A stretch of 64,000 bases of DNA from Marinospirillum perlucidum (lineage in GTDB: Bacteria; Pseudomonadota; Gammaproteobacteria; Pseudomonadales; Halomonadaceae). This document shows, in pieces, positions 19,959-29,831 of this stretch. Positions within the stretch are counted from its first letter, which is position 1. The number at the start of each line of letters is the position of its first letter. Both the position numbers and the translations under genes were made by a program. The notes beneath the pieces were generated by a model. That model was not told the origin of the DNA. It ran no database searches and saw nothing but the letters and a program-made list of their open reading frames with translations. The stretch spans positions 59,519 to 123,518 of the forward strand of contig NZ_QFWJ01000011.1 of assembly GCF_003336805.1 (NCBI RefSeq), given 5' to 3'.

Positions 19959-22006
19959 GTAAATTCTGACTCGGGCAGAGGTCGATAGTAATGAAAGCCT
20001 TGGGCAAGCGTGCATCCCAGTCGCAGAAGCTGATCCGCCTGCTGGGCATCCTCAACCCCCTCGGCAACCAGATCCAGAGACAGGTTGTGGGCGAGTTGAA
20101 TGATGGTTTTGACAATATTAAGGCTGATGGTATCGCGCGCCATATCTATGACAAAGGAGCGATCGATCTTCAGAGTTGATAAGGGCAACTTGCTCAAATA
20201 GGAAAGACTGGAATAACCGGTCCCGAAATCGTCCAGGGCAATACGGAACCCCTTTTCCTTGAGTTGGCGCAGACTCTGCAAGGCCTGATTCTGGTTTTTC
20301 ATCAAGCCGGTCTCGGTAATTTCCAACTCCAGCACTTCCCGGTCCAGCTGATAGGCTTCCAGCAGTTCTTCCAGCTTTTGCGCAAACTCGGTTTCTTCCA
20401 ACTGGTGAACCGAGAGATTCACGGCAATTCGGGGCAGGGTATATCCGGCTTCCTGCCAGGCGACCAGCTGCTGGCAGGTATGCCGCAAGACCCAATCGCC
20501 AATATCCACAATCAGGCCCGCCTCTTCCGCCAGAGGAATAAAAACGGCTGGCGACAAGGGGCCCAACTCGGGGTGTGTCCAACGCAACAGGGCTTCTGCG
20601 CCATAGAGACGACCATCTTCGAGCAATACCTTGGGCTGATAATGCAGACTCAACCCCTCACCCTTGACCGCTGATCGTAGTGCCTGCTCCAGCTTAAGGC
20701 GCTCTCTAGCCTGCTGACTCATTTCGCGGTTGAAAAAACGGAAGGTATCACGCCCAGACTTTTTGGCATCCAGGAGCGCCGTCTGGGCATTGATCAGCAG
20801 CTCGACTGAATTCTGGGCATCCTGGGGGAAGAAGGCCACCCCTACTGAAGGACTCAACGTGACCTGGTGGCGGCCCAGTTGAACCTCTTCCTGGAGCACC
20901 CGAATCAGGTCATCAGCGATCTGACTGACATCATGGACGGCCTCATAATCCTCGATCAGCAGGGCAAATTCATCAGAACCGATGCGAACCAGAGTATCCG
21001 CCTCGGCCACCACTTCCTTGATGCGTGCGCTCTGGCCTCGAATCAGGCGATCACACCAGGTATGCCCCAGGCTGTCATTGATCAGTTGAATATGGCCCAG
21101 ATCAAGCACCAGCAATGCCAGCTTTTCTTCCTGCACCTTGGCTTGACGCACCGCATGCTGCAGTCGCTCATTCAGCAGGTGACGATTTCCCAGGCCAGTC
21201 AGGGGATCATGATGGGCCAGATGCTGGATTTCCGCTTCCTTGGCCCGCATTTCAGTCAAATCATGGAAAATGGAAATGTAGTTTTCGATATAACCCTGAG
21301 CATCACGCACACAGTTGATTGACAGCCATTGCAGGTAAACACTGCCGTTCTTGCGGCGATTCCAGACTTCACCCTGCCAGCGATCCGTATCAGCAATGCT
21401 CTGCCACATGGTATCGTAAAAAGCCTGATCATGATGATTGGAACGCAGCATCTTGGGCGTCTGCCCCAGGGCTTCTTCGGCGCTATAACCGGTAATCTCG
21501 GTAAAGGCAGGATTGACGTGCTGAATGCAGGCCCGACCATCGGTAACGATGATGCCCTCAATGGCGTTATCAAACACCCGCTTGGCCAGACGCTGCTGAG
21601 CTTCCAGGTGTTTACGACGACGCAGATCCCGGCCAATGCCGGTGATCCACAGCGGCTCTCCGTCTGCATCAGTGTGCAGAATAATGGTCATCTGCATAGG
21701 ACGCGACTGGCCATGAAAATCCAGGAATTCCAGCTCACCTTCCCAACGCCCCTGCCCGGCCAGCAGGGTCGGAAAGATGTCTTCATTCAATTCCCGGTAA
21801 ACATCCGGTGCGTGCAGGTCCTTCACTCTCAGGTCCTGCTGCTCTAGATCATAGTCCTGGGGCAGAGATAACAAATGTCGGGCAGAAGGATTCAGATAAA
21901 GCAGGCGCTGCTCCAGATCAATGGTAGCAATCAGCTCACTGGCAGCTTCCAGAATAGCTTTTTCCGGATTGAAATTGGAAAGACTCAAGGGCAGCACTCG
22001 CTTCAC
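19931..22006 (-). CDS. PAS-PAS-GGDEF-EAL cyclic-di-GMP phosphodiesterase
   Basis: About 691 residues with two PAS domains (about 15-130 and 140-255), a GGDEF domain (about 265-430) and an EAL domain (about 440-685). The EAL domain keeps its catalytic set: EALLRW (about 471), VNLSVHQL, LEITETG, LDDFGTGYSSL, LKIDRSF, VAEGVED and QGFHYY, so c-di-GMP hydrolysis is expected. The GGDEF motif has become GSDEF and the metal/substrate strand reads DLGHIQLIND, so the cyclase half is probably only regulatory. The longest frame starts with TTG at 22054, inside the upstream gene's terminator; the GTG at 22006 with AAGG 5 bases before it is the better start. Confidence 0.88.
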   Translation of the reverse strand: MKRVLPLSLSNFNPEKAILEAASELIATIDLEQRLLYLNPSARHLLSLPQDYDLEQQDLRVKDLHAPDVYRELNEDIFPTLLAGQGRWEGELEFLDFHGQSRPMQMTIILHTDADGEPLWITGIGRDLRRRKHLEAQQRLAKRVFDNAIEGIIVTDGRACIQHVNPAFTEITGYSAEEALGQTPKMLRSNHHDQAFYDTMWQSIADTDRWQGEVWNRRKNGSVYLQWLSINCVRDAQGYIENYISIFHDLTEMRAKEAEIQHLAHHDPLTGLGNRHLLNERLQHAVRQAKVQEEKLALLVLDLGHIQLINDSLGHTWCDRLIRGQSARIKEVVAEADTLVRIGSDEFALLIEDYEAVHDVSQIADDLIRVLQEEVQLGRHQVTLSPSVGVAFFPQDAQNSVELLINAQTALLDAKKSGRDTFRFFNREMSQQARERLKLEQALRSAVKGEGLSLHYQPKVLLEDGRLYGAEALLRWTHPELGPLSPAVFIPLAEEAGLIVDIGDWVLRHTCQQLVAWQEAGYTLPRIAVNLSVHQLEETEFAQKLEELLEAYQLDREVLELEITETGLMKNQNQALQSLRQLKEKGFRIALDDFGTGYSSLSYLSKLPLSTLKIDRSFVIDMARDTISLNIVKTIIQLAHNLSLDLVAEGVEDAQQADQLLRLGCTLAQGFHYYRPLPESEFTQLLAASSR

Positions 22007-22040
22007 AAAAACCTTAAAAGTCCAAAGGTTAGGGGGTTCC

Positions 22041-22075
22041 CCAAAAAATAACAAGGCTCCAGATCAAAGGAGCCT
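22041..22075 (-). terminator. Terminator after the diguanylate cyclase gene
   Basis: A 7-bp stem (22054-22060 with 22069-22075) and 8-base loop lie directly beyond the stop codon at 22083; on the minus strand a T6 run follows 6 bases later. It would separate the two c-di-GMP genes, with the EAL gene then using a promoter in or just beyond this segment. Confidence 0.65.
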
Positions 22076-22082
22076 GCAAGAG

Positions 22083-23411
22083 TTACCTCGAGGGCTTGGT
22101 TTTATGGCTGCCACGGGGATCAAAAACCCGGGCTCGTCCACGCCCGGCATGCTTGGCCGCATACATGGCATCATCACTGCAAATGATCAGGCTATCGGCA
22201 TCCTCACCATGCTCGGGGTAGAGGCTGATCCCGATACTGACCCCCACTTGCCGCTCTTCGCCATCACGAAAACTCAGCGGCTGACTAACGGCAGCAATGA
22301 TTTGATCTGCCAGATCCAGCGCCTGACTTTTAACCTTTTGCCGGTCGCGCGCGGTCATCAAAACGATAAACTCATCCCCGCCCAGACGCGCCAGCATATC
22401 CTGCGCCGGCAACAAAAGCGTTATCCGGGTCGCCAGATCCTTGAGCACCCGGTCTCCAGCCTTGTGGCCCAACTCATCATTGATGGGTTTAAATTTATCC
22501 AAATCCATGAACAAGAGCGCCAGTGCCTTGTCTTCCTGCCCTGCCTGGCGCAAGGCAGTTTCCAGAGTCTCCAGAAAAAGCCCACGATTAGGCAGGCCCG
22601 TCAGGGTATCGTGGGTCGCCAGATAATGCAGATTGGCCTGGTTCTCATGCCGTTCGGTCACATCCATGAGATAGCCGTACCAGACTCGCCCACCACCGGG
22701 CCGCGGTTCAGGCGATGAATGCAATTCAATCCAGCGCACGCCCTTGACTGGATGACGAAAACGAAACACCACCTTCAAATCATCCAGGGTTTCCTGGGTA
22801 CCCATAAATCCTTTGCGCAACGCCTTTTGATCATCTGCATGGACACCATCAAAAAAAGCCTGGGCATCCTGCTTCAATTGACGCGCTCCAAGTCCAAGCA
22901 AGGCAGTCATCTTGGGGCCTGCCAGAGGAATGCGATTGTCGCCATTGGCATCCTGATGCAACTCAAAAGGCACACCCGGCAGATGACGGCTCAATTTATA
23001 CCAGCGTTCCCGATAGCTTTCCTCCTGGCGGCGATGAGTCACTAACCGGGCGATACCCAGAAGATGGCTCACTCGCCCCTGATCATCCACGATAGGCGTC
23101 AAAAGGGTGTTCACTTCCTCACGCCCCAAACTGCTGGGGGCCAGGGTCCAGGTATCATATTCCTGAACTTCACCCGTCTCGGCGGCCAACTGGTAGCGGG
23201 GCGCGACTTCGGCCAAGAGGCCCGAGGGAAAACACTCCTCGACCAGACAACCCTGCAACCCCTCCAACGGCTGCCCCAGATGCTGGGCAAAAGCCTGGTT
23301 ACAGGCCTCAACCCGAAATTGCTGCCCCGGAAGGACTTCCAGCAAAAAACAGGCATCCTTCGCTTGCTGCAATGCCTGCCAACAAATATCCCCGCCTTTT
23401 ACCTCTTTCAT
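22083..23411 (-). CDS. PAS-GGDEF diguanylate cyclase
   Basis: About 442 residues. Two PAS-like sensor regions (about 10-130 and 140-255; the second is a PAS_3-type with FRFRHPVKGVRWIE) precede a C-terminal GGDEF domain (about 265-425). The active site RLGGDEF is intact at about residues 344-348, with MDLDKFKPINDELGH before it, so synthesis of c-di-GMP is expected. The product-inhibition site RxxD five residues before GGDEF is PAQD here; the arginine is missing, so feedback inhibition through that site is unlikely. ATG at 23411 has AAGGA 6 bases upstream; the frame's first codon is an earlier TTG. No membrane segment is seen, so it is probably cytoplasmic. Confidence 0.9.
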   Translation of the reverse strand: MKEVKGGDICWQALQQAKDACFLLEVLPGQQFRVEACNQAFAQHLGQPLEGLQGCLVEECFPSGLLAEVAPRYQLAAETGEVQEYDTWTLAPSSLGREEVNTLLTPIVDDQGRVSHLLGIARLVTHRRQEESYRERWYKLSRHLPGVPFELHQDANGDNRIPLAGPKMTALLGLGARQLKQDAQAFFDGVHADDQKALRKGFMGTQETLDDLKVVFRFRHPVKGVRWIELHSSPEPRPGGGRVWYGYLMDVTERHENQANLHYLATHDTLTGLPNRGLFLETLETALRQAGQEDKALALLFMDLDKFKPINDELGHKAGDRVLKDLATRITLLLPAQDMLARLGGDEFIVLMTARDRQKVKSQALDLADQIIAAVSQPLSFRDGEERQVGVSIGISLYPEHGEDADSLIICSDDAMYAAKHAGRGRARVFDPRGSHKTKPSR

Positions 23412-23521
23412 AATCAATCCTTGGCGTTCACTTTACGAGTTCAGTATAAGCAGCCTCCTCTTGAGGAAAAAGAAAAATTACATCGGAAGGATGCAGTGAC
23501 GCTCCGGTCAAAATTTTTCCC

Positions 23522-23537
23522 TTTACGTTAACGTAAA
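23522..23537. promoter_or_regulatory. Putative LiuR operator of the liu operon
   Basis: A perfect 16-bp palindrome, TTTACGTT followed by its reverse complement AACGTAAA, 69 bases upstream of liuA. It closely fits my recollection of the motif bound by LiuR, the MerR-family repressor of branched-chain amino acid catabolism in gammaproteobacteria. No liuR gene is in this window. Possible promoter elements lie just downstream but were not assigned. Confidence 0.7.
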
Positions 23538-23606
23538 CTTGCCCTAAAGTTCCCTGTATTACAAAAGACAGAGAAACACCTATTCAACACGCAGAGGGTA
23601 AGAACT

Positions 23607-24776
23607 ATGCAATCCATCTTTAAGGATATGAACTTTGGCCTGGACGAAGAGCTGAACATGCTGCGCGAGCAGGTGAATGCCTTTGCTGCTGACGAAATCG
23701 CTCCACGGGCTGCCGAGATCGACCAGAAAAATGAATTCCCCAATGATCTCTGGAAAAAGTTTGGCGACATGGGCCTGCTGGGTATTACCGTACCCGAAGA
23801 GTTTGGCGGCTCCGGCATGGGTTATCTGGCACACGCCATCGCCATGGAGGAAATCTCCCGCGCCTCGGCCTCCGTCGGCCTGTCCTACGGTGCCCACTCC
23901 AACCTCTGTGTCAACCAGATCAAAATCAACGGTAACCAGGCACAAAAAGAAAAATACCTGCCCAAGCTCTGCTCCGGCGAGCACATCGGTGCCCTGGCCA
24001 TGTCCGAGCCTAATGCCGGCTCTGATGTTGTCAGCCTCAAGCTGCGCGCCGACAAGAAAGGCGACAAGTACATTCTGAACGGCAATAAAATGTGGATCAC
24101 CAACGGCCCCGATGCCAACACCTATGTGATCTATGCCAAGACGGACGTCAATGCTGGCTCCAAGGGCATTACTGCCTTTATCGTCGAACGCGACTTCCCC
24201 GGCTTCTCCCGTCACCAGAAACTGGACAAGCTGGGTATGCGCGGCTCCAATACCTGCGAACTGGTCTTTCAGGATTGTGAGGTGCCCGAAGAAAATGTCC
24301 TGGGCGAAGTAGGCAAGGGGGTTCGTGTCCTCATGAGCGGCCTGGACTATGAGCGTACCGTACTGGCCGCCGGTCCGGTCGGCATTATGCAGGCAGCCCT
24401 AGATATCGTCGTCCCCTACATTCACGAGCGCAAGCAGTTCGACCAGTCGATCGGTGAATTCCAGTTGGTTCAGGGCAAGATTGCCGATATGTATTCCACC
24501 ATGAGTGCCTGCCGGGCTTATCTCTATGCCGTCGCCCGCGCCTGTGACCGTGGTGAAACCAGCCGTAAAGATGCTGCCGGGGTGATCCTCTACGCTGCCG
24601 AAAAAGCCACCCAGGTTGCCTTGGATGCAATCCAACTGCTGGGCGGTAACGGTTATATCAACGAATATGCCACTGGTCGGCTGCTGCGTGATGCCAAGCT
24701 TTACGAGATCGGCGCGGGTACCAGTGAAATCCGCCGCATGCTGATTGGCCGCGAGATCTTCAACGAATCGCGTTAA
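23607..24776 (+). CDS. liuA: Isovaleryl-CoA dehydrogenase
   Basis: A 389-residue FAD acyl-CoA dehydrogenase that oxidises isovaleryl-CoA to 3-methylcrotonyl-CoA, the first committed step of leucine breakdown. The catalytic base is E249 in [14 protein letters not shown], the position used by isovaleryl-CoA dehydrogenases rather than by the common C-terminal-glutamate enzymes. [10 protein letters not shown] and WITNGPDA are FAD/substrate motifs. A GAGGG ribosome-binding site is 9 bases before the ATG. It is the first gene of the liu operon, after a LiuR-type palindrome. Confidence 0.94.
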   Translation: MQSIFKDMNFGLDEELNMLREQVNAFAADEIAPRAAEIDQKNEFPNDLWKKFGDMGLLGITVPEEFGGSGMGYLAHAIAMEEISRASASVGLSYGAHSNLCVNQIKINGNQAQKEKYLPKLCSGEHIGALAMSEPNAGSDVVSLKLRADKKGDKYILNGNKMWITNGPDANTYVIYAKTDVNAGSKGITAFIVERDFPGFSRHQKLDKLGMRGSNTCELVFQDCEVPEENVLGEVGKGVRVLMSGLDYERTVLAAGPVGIMQAALDIVVPYIHERKQFDQSIGEFQLVQGKIADMYSTMSACRAYLYAVARACDRGETSRKDAAGVILYAAEKATQVALDAIQLLGGNGYINEYATGRLLRDAKLYEIGAGTSEIRRMLIGREIFNESR

Positions 24777-25071
24777 GCCTTTCGATCTCTATCAGGAGTC
24801 GATGGATCGTCAGGTGGGTAAACCGGGGAGACCCCTAGATACCTCTCCCCTGAGTTTCTGCTGTCCTTGAGGGCAGCAGAGGCTCCCAACCTCTCTACCG
24901 GCCATCCACTGAACCAGAAGGCTAAAAGCTGCTGCCAGGACAGGCCCATAACAATAAAACCCAACGAGCAGCGACTCCTTGGAAAATCAAGCCTACCAGA
25001 GCTTATAACCGCGGTGTCTTTACCAGGCCCGCCTGAGCAGCACCAACAGTTACCAACTAAAGGTTATCAGC
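24777..25071 (+). other. Non-coding liuA-liuB spacer with a hairpin
   Basis: A 295-base spacer inside the liu operon without a credible gene. It holds an inverted repeat, GGGGAGA at 24825-24831 and TCTCCCC at 24844-24850 with a 12-base loop, without a T-run, and a weaker CTGCTG/CAGCAG pair near 24859-24880. These could stabilise or attenuate the transcript. No REP-like element is seen here, unlike the other two liu spacers. Confidence 0.45.
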
Positions 25072-26679
25072 ATGACCGTGATTAAATCTCAGATAAACAC
25101 CCGCTCGCCGCAGTTTGCAGAGAAGGATGCGGCCATGCGCTCTCTGATCGAGGATCTTCACGAAAAGCTTGATCAGGTCAAACAGGGCGGCGGCAATAAA
25201 GCCCAGGAGCGGCATCTGTCACGCGGCAAACTCCTGCCCCGCGAACGCATCGAACGCCTGCTGGATCAGGGCGCTCCCTTTTTGGAATTTTCCCAACTGG
25301 CTGCTTGGGAGGTCTATGATGACTTTGTTCCCAGCGCCGGGATCGTCACCGGCATCGGCCGGGTTTCCGGGGTGGAATGCATCATCGTTGCCAACGATGC
25401 CACCACCAAGGGCGGCACCTACTACCCCCTGACGGTAAAAAAACACCTGCGCGCCCAGGAAATTGCCCGCAAAAACCGCCTGCCCTGTATCTACCTGGTG
25501 GATTCCGGCGGTGCTAACCTGCCCCGCCAGGATGACGTCTTCCCTGACCGTGATCACTTTGGCCGCATCTTCTACAACCAGGCCACCATGTCCGGCGAGG
25601 GCATTCCCCAAATCGCTTCGGTCATGGGCTCCTGTACAGCCGGGGGCGCCTATGTTCCCGCCATGGCCGATGAGTCCATCATCGTCAAGGAGCAGGGCAC
25701 CATCTTTCTGGCTGGCCCGCCTCTGGTTAAGGCGGCTACCGGTGAAGTGGTCTCGGCTGAAGATCTCGGTGGTGCCGATGTTCACGCCAAGGTATCCGGG
25801 GTTGCCGATCACTATGCCTTGAATGATGAACATGCTCTGCAGCTGGTACGTCGCTCCATTGCCCGCCTGAATTGGCAAAAACAGGGCGAAGTCGATATCC
25901 AGCCCTCGCGCCCACCGGCTTATGACCCGGAAGAGCTCTACGGCATCGTCGGCAACGATCTGCGCAAGCCCTTTGATGTGCGTGAAGTGATTGCCCGCAT
26001 CGTCGATGCTTCCGAATTTGATGAATTCAAACGCTGGTACGGCGACACCCTGGTCACCGGCTTTGCCCGGATTCATGGCTATCCCGTGGGTATCGTGGCC
26101 AACAATGGTGTGCTCTTCTCCGAATCAGCGCAAAAGGGTGCCCACTTTGTTGAGCTTTGCGCCCAACGCGGTATTCCTCTGGTTTTCCTGCAGAATATTA
26201 CCGGCTTTATGGTGGGCTCGCGTTATGAACACGAAGGCATTGCCAAGCATGGTGCCAAGATGGTTACCGCCGTGGCCTGTGCCCGGGTGCCCAAGTTTAC
26301 TATCCTCATTGGGGGTAGCTTTGGCGCCGGTAACTACGGCATGTGTGGCCGTGCTTATGACCCCAATTTCATGTGGATGTGGCCCAACGCCCGCATCTCG
26401 GTCATGGGCGGCGAACAGGCTGCCAATGTACTGGCCCAGGTCAAACGCGAGCAGCATGAGCGTAACGGCACTGACTGGCCCGAAGCCGAAGAAGAGGCCT
26501 TCAAGAAGCCGGTTCGCGACCAGTACGAAAACCAGGGGCATCCCTACTATGCCAGTGCGCGCCTCTGGGATGATGGCATTCTGGACCCGGTACAAACCCG
26601 CGACACCCTGGGCCTGGCTATTTCCGCATCCTTGAATGCGCCCATCCAACCGACACGCTTTGGCGTCTTCCGGATGTAA
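25072..26679 (+). CDS. liuB: Methylcrotonoyl-CoA carboxylase carboxyltransferase (beta) subunit
   Basis: A 535-residue carboxyltransferase that moves CO2 from the biotin of LiuD to 3-methylcrotonyl-CoA, giving 3-methylglutaconyl-CoA. It has the two crotonase-fold halves: [13 protein letters not shown] and [17 protein letters not shown] in the first, [36 protein letters not shown] and [18 protein letters not shown] in the second. Gly-Gly and Gly-Ala oxyanion positions are intact and length matches mitochondrial and Pseudomonas MCC-beta. AAAGG is 8 bases before the ATG. Confidence 0.96.
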   Translation: MTVIKSQINTRSPQFAEKDAAMRSLIEDLHEKLDQVKQGGGNKAQERHLSRGKLLPRERIERLLDQGAPFLEFSQLAAWEVYDDFVPSAGIVTGIGRVSGVECIIVANDATTKGGTYYPLTVKKHLRAQEIARKNRLPCIYLVDSGGANLPRQDDVFPDRDHFGRIFYNQATMSGEGIPQIASVMGSCTAGGAYVPAMADESIIVKEQGTIFLAGPPLVKAATGEVVSAEDLGGADVHAKVSGVADHYALNDEHALQLVRRSIARLNWQKQGEVDIQPSRPPAYDPEELYGIVGNDLRKPFDVREVIARIVDASEFDEFKRWYGDTLVTGFARIHGYPVGIVANNGVLFSESAQKGAHFVELCAQRGIPLVFLQNITGFMVGSRYEHEGIAKHGAKMVTAVACARVPKFTILIGGSFGAGNYGMCGRAYDPNFMWMWPNARISVMGGEQAANVLAQVKREQHERNGTDWPEAEEEAFKKPVRDQYENQGHPYYASARLWDDGILDPVQTRDTLGLAISASLNAPIQPTRFGVFRM

Positions 26680-26690
26680 GGAGGTCGAAA

Positions 26691-27497
26691 ATGACAGCGA
26701 CTAACGAACCGACTGAACAGGCAGGAGCCCTGCTGGAAATCGATCAGCGCGGCGTTGCCTTTCTCACCCTGAATCGTCCTCAGGTTCACAATGCATTTGA
26801 TGACAGCCTGATTGCTCTGCTTCTGGACAAGCTGCAGGAAGTCCGTAGCGCCGGTGCACGTGTCCTGGTACTGGGTTCACGCGGCAAGAACTTCTCCGCT
26901 GGAGCTGACCTGGGCTGGATGAAACGCATGGCGGCCTACAGCCAGGAAGAAAACCGTCAGGATGCGCGTGAACTGGCGCGCCTGATGCATGAGCTCGACA
27001 CCCTGCCCTGCCCCACCATCTGCCGTGTTCAGGGGGCGGCTTTTGGGGGTGCCGTGGGGCTGGCAGCCTGCTGTGACCTGGTCGTCGCCAGTGAAAAAGC
27101 ACGCTTCTGCCTGTCTGAAGTCAAAATCGGTCTTTCCCCGGCTGTGATCAGCCCCTATGTGGTTCGTGCTCTGGGAGCCAGAGCCATGCGCCGCTATGCC
27201 CTGACGGCTGAAGTCATCACCGTACAGAATGCTCAGCAATTGGGGCTGGTCAATGAGATCGTTGATGAAGACGCCCTGGATGGCCAGGTCGATTACTTCG
27301 TGGAAACCCTGCTGGCTAACAGCCCTCAGGCCGTGAAGCGCACCAAGGAGCTGGTGGCACATGTGGCCGAGCGTCCTGCCGATGAAGCCACCCAGGATTA
27401 CACCACGCGTTTGATTGCGGAAATTCGTGTTTCAGAAGAAGGCCAGGAAGGCCTCAGCGCCTTCTTTGAGAAGCGTGCGCCCGGCTGGCAGGAATAA
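26691..27497 (+). CDS. liuC: Methylglutaconyl-CoA hydratase
   Basis: A 268-residue crotonase-family enzyme expected to hydrate 3-methylglutaconyl-CoA to HMG-CoA. Family motifs are GKNFSAGADLGWMKRM, QGAAFGGAVGLAACCDLVVAS and FCLSEVKIGLSPAVISPYV. A strong AAGGAGG ribosome-binding site starts right after the liuB stop, 6 bases before the ATG, so the two are tightly coupled. Specificity is assigned from operon position between liuB and liuD. Confidence 0.92.
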   Translation: MTATNEPTEQAGALLEIDQRGVAFLTLNRPQVHNAFDDSLIALLLDKLQEVRSAGARVLVLGSRGKNFSAGADLGWMKRMAAYSQEENRQDARELARLMHELDTLPCPTICRVQGAAFGGAVGLAACCDLVVASEKARFCLSEVKIGLSPAVISPYVVRALGARAMRRYALTAEVITVQNAQQLGLVNEIVDEDALDGQVDYFVETLLANSPQAVKRTKELVAHVAERPADEATQDYTTRLIAEIRVSEEGQEGLSAFFEKRAPGWQE

Positions 27498-27520
27498 TAA
27501 TGACACCGCTCGTGCATTCC

Positions 27521-27576
27521 TGTAGGAGCGCAGTCCCTGCGCGATAAAACTATCGCTCGCGGAGCGAGCTCCCACA
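27521..27576. repeat. REP-like inverted pair between liuC and liuD
   Basis: Two related 26-bp elements face each other across 4 bases: 27521-27546 (TGTAGGAGCGCAGTCCCTGC...) and 27551-27576, whose reverse complement begins TGTGGGAGCTCGCTCCGCGA. Each also contains an internal GC-rich inverted repeat. This is the layout of the REP (repetitive extragenic palindrome) elements common in Pseudomonas relatives. Confidence 0.85.
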
Positions 27577-27612
27577 AACCAGGGGAAAACAGCCCCTATA
27601 GGAACACGGTTA

Positions 27613-27638
27613 TGTAGGAGCGCAATCCCTGCGCGCTA
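27613..27638 (+). repeat. Single REP-like element upstream of liuD
   Basis: A third copy of the same 26-bp element (TGTAGGAGCGCAATCCCTGC at its start), differing from 27521-27546 at two positions, and without an inverted partner. It is 41 bases before liuD. Confidence 0.8.
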
Positions 27639-27678
27639 CGACCTTGAACAAAAACATAATTAAAGAGAGGAACGCCCC

Positions 27679-29706
27679 ATGTTCCGTAAAATACTGATTG
27701 CCAACCGCGGCGAAATTGCCTGCCGCGTGATTCGAACTGCCCACCGCCTGGGTATCCGTTGTGTTGCCGTCTACTCAGATGCTGATCGCCATGCCCTGCA
27801 CGTCAAGATGGCCGATGAAGCCGTACACCTGGGTGGTGCCGCTGCCAAGGACAGCTACCTGGTAATCGACAAGGTCATAGCTGCGGCCCAACAAACGGGC
27901 GCAGAAGCCATCCATCCCGGTTATGGTTTTCTTTCGGAAAACAGCCGTTTTGTCGAAGCCTGTGATGCTGCCGGCCTTGCCTTTATCGGCCCTCCCGTGG
28001 GAGCCATCGAAGCCATGGGTTCCAAATCCGCAGCCAAGTCGATCATGGAAAAAGCCGGTGTACCCCTGGTTCCCGGCTATCACGGTGACGATCAAAGCCC
28101 CGAGCTCTTGAAAGCCGAAGCCGAAAAAATCGGCTATCCGGTGCTGCTGAAAGCCACCGCTGGTGGTGGCGGCAAAGGCATGCGTATCGTCGACAAGGCC
28201 GCTGATTTTGACCAGGCTCTGGCTTCGGCCAAGCGCGAAGCCATCAATGGCTTTGGTGATGACACCATGCTGGTGGAAAAATACCTGGTTAAACCCCGCC
28301 ATGTTGAACTTCAGGTCTTCTGTGACAGCCAGGGCCAGGGGGTCTATCTTTTTGAGCGCGACTGCTCGGTACAACGTCGCCACCAGAAGGTCATTGAAGA
28401 AGCCCCTGCTCCGGGCATGAGTGAAGCCCTCAGGGCGCAAATGGGTGAAGCAGCTCTGAAAGCAGCTCAGGCCATCGGCTATGTCGGCGCAGGCACCGTC
28501 GAATTCCTGCTGGATGTCGATGACAGCTTCTTCTTTATGGAAATGAATACTCGCCTGCAGGTCGAACACCCGGTCACCGAAATGATCACCGGTGAAGATC
28601 TGGTGGAATGGCAGCTGAAAGTGGCTGCAGGTGAACCCCTGCCCAAGCAACAGCAGGAGCTGCAACTTCAGGGGCATGCCTTTGAAGCCCGCATCTACGC
28701 TGAAGACCCTGATCAGGACTTCCTGCCTGCCACCGGCAACCTCAGCTACCTGCGCACCCCGGAAGAAAACCGCCATGTCCGCGTGGATACCGGGGTACTC
28801 GAAGGCGATGAGGTCAGCATCTACTACGACCCCATGATTGCCAAGCTGATCGTCTGGGATCAGGATCGTGAAACGGCACTCAGCCGCCTGGCTCAGGCCC
28901 TGGGTGAGTACCGCATTGCCGGGGTGACCACCAATACCCGCTTTTTGAAAAAACTGGCAGAAGCAGCGCCTTTTCAACAGGCAGATCTGGATACCGGCTT
29001 TATTGAACGCCATGAACAGCTGCTGTTTGACGAAACAGGCGGCAGCTACAGCCCCAACCTGCTGGCCCTGGCTTCTCTGTATGCCCTGCTCAAACTGGAT
29101 CAGGAACGCCGCCAGGAAGCCCAGCGTTCACAAGATCCCTATTCACCCTGGCATGGTTTTGGCGGCTGGCGGCTGAATAACAACCCGACCCTGAAATTGC
29201 GCTTTGCCCTCCCCGGCCAGGAAGAAGCCGAAGAAGTCAGTGTCGAAGCCAGCAATGCCACCGGCAACAAGAATCTCTGGAGTGTCCAGCTGGCACAACA
29301 CAAGCTGCTGGTGGAAGGCCGCCTGGAAGGCGATCGCCTGGAAGCCGTGGTCAATGGCCATCACCGCAGTATTCATGTGGCCGATCTGGATAACCAGCTG
29401 ACCCTCTTCACGCCCGATGAGCAGTTTAGCTGCCAGTGGCTCCGCCCGGACCTGGATAATCATGAATTTGAAGAAGCCAGTGCCAACTTGACGGCACCTA
29501 TGAATGGCTCGGTGGTTACCCTGCTGGTAGAACCCGGCCAGGCGGTGAGCAAAGGTGATGCCCTGATGGTGATGGAAGCCATGAAGATGGAGCACACCCT
29601 TAGTGCGCCGGAAGATGGCCAGGTGGAAGAATTCTTCTTTGCGGCCGGTGATCTGGTGAGCCAGGGTGCCGAGCTGCTGAAGTTTGCTGCCACCGAAGAA
29701 GCCTAA
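27679..29706 (+). CDS. liuD: Methylcrotonoyl-CoA carboxylase biotin (alpha) subunit
   Basis: A 675-residue biotin-dependent carboxylase subunit: biotin carboxylase domain (about 1-450; [43 protein letters not shown]), a linking region, and a C-terminal biotinyl domain whose target lysine is K636 in VMEAMKMEH. It charges biotin with bicarbonate and ATP and hands the carboxyl to LiuB. GAGG precedes the ATG. It is separated from liuC by 181 bases holding three REP-like elements. Confidence 0.96.
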   Translation: MFRKILIANRGEIACRVIRTAHRLGIRCVAVYSDADRHALHVKMADEAVHLGGAAAKDSYLVIDKVIAAAQQTGAEAIHPGYGFLSENSRFVEACDAAGLAFIGPPVGAIEAMGSKSAAKSIMEKAGVPLVPGYHGDDQSPELLKAEAEKIGYPVLLKATAGGGGKGMRIVDKAADFDQALASAKREAINGFGDDTMLVEKYLVKPRHVELQVFCDSQGQGVYLFERDCSVQRRHQKVIEEAPAPGMSEALRAQMGEAALKAAQAIGYVGAGTVEFLLDVDDSFFFMEMNTRLQVEHPVTEMITGEDLVEWQLKVAAGEPLPKQQQELQLQGHAFEARIYAEDPDQDFLPATGNLSYLRTPEENRHVRVDTGVLEGDEVSIYYDPMIAKLIVWDQDRETALSRLAQALGEYRIAGVTTNTRFLKKLAEAAPFQQADLDTGFIERHEQLLFDETGGSYSPNLLALASLYALLKLDQERRQEAQRSQDPYSPWHGFGGWRLNNNPTLKLRFALPGQEEAEEVSVEASNATGNKNLWSVQLAQHKLLVEGRLEGDRLEAVVNGHHRSIHVADLDNQLTLFTPDEQFSCQWLRPDLDNHEFEEASANLTAPMNGSVVTLLVEPGQAVSKGDALMVMEAMKMEHTLSAPEDGQVEEFFFAAGDLVSQGAELLKFAATEEA

Positions 29707-29730
29707 ATAGAGGATTGCACTGGGACTCAC

Positions 29731-29788
29731 TGTGGGAGCTCGCTCCGCGAGCGATTAACCCGAATCGCGCAGGGACTGCGCTCCCACA
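29731..29788. repeat. REP-like inverted pair between liuD and liuE
   Basis: The same two element types as at 27521-27576 but in the opposite order: 29731-29756 starts TGTGGGAGCTCGCTCCGCGA, and the reverse complement of 29763-29788 starts TGTGGGAGCGCAGTCCCTGC. It lies 24 bases after the liuD stop and 43 bases before liuE. Confidence 0.85.
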
Positions 29789-29831
29789 AGACAGGGCCCC
29801 TACAGCAGAACATCAAAGCAGGAGACAAAAA

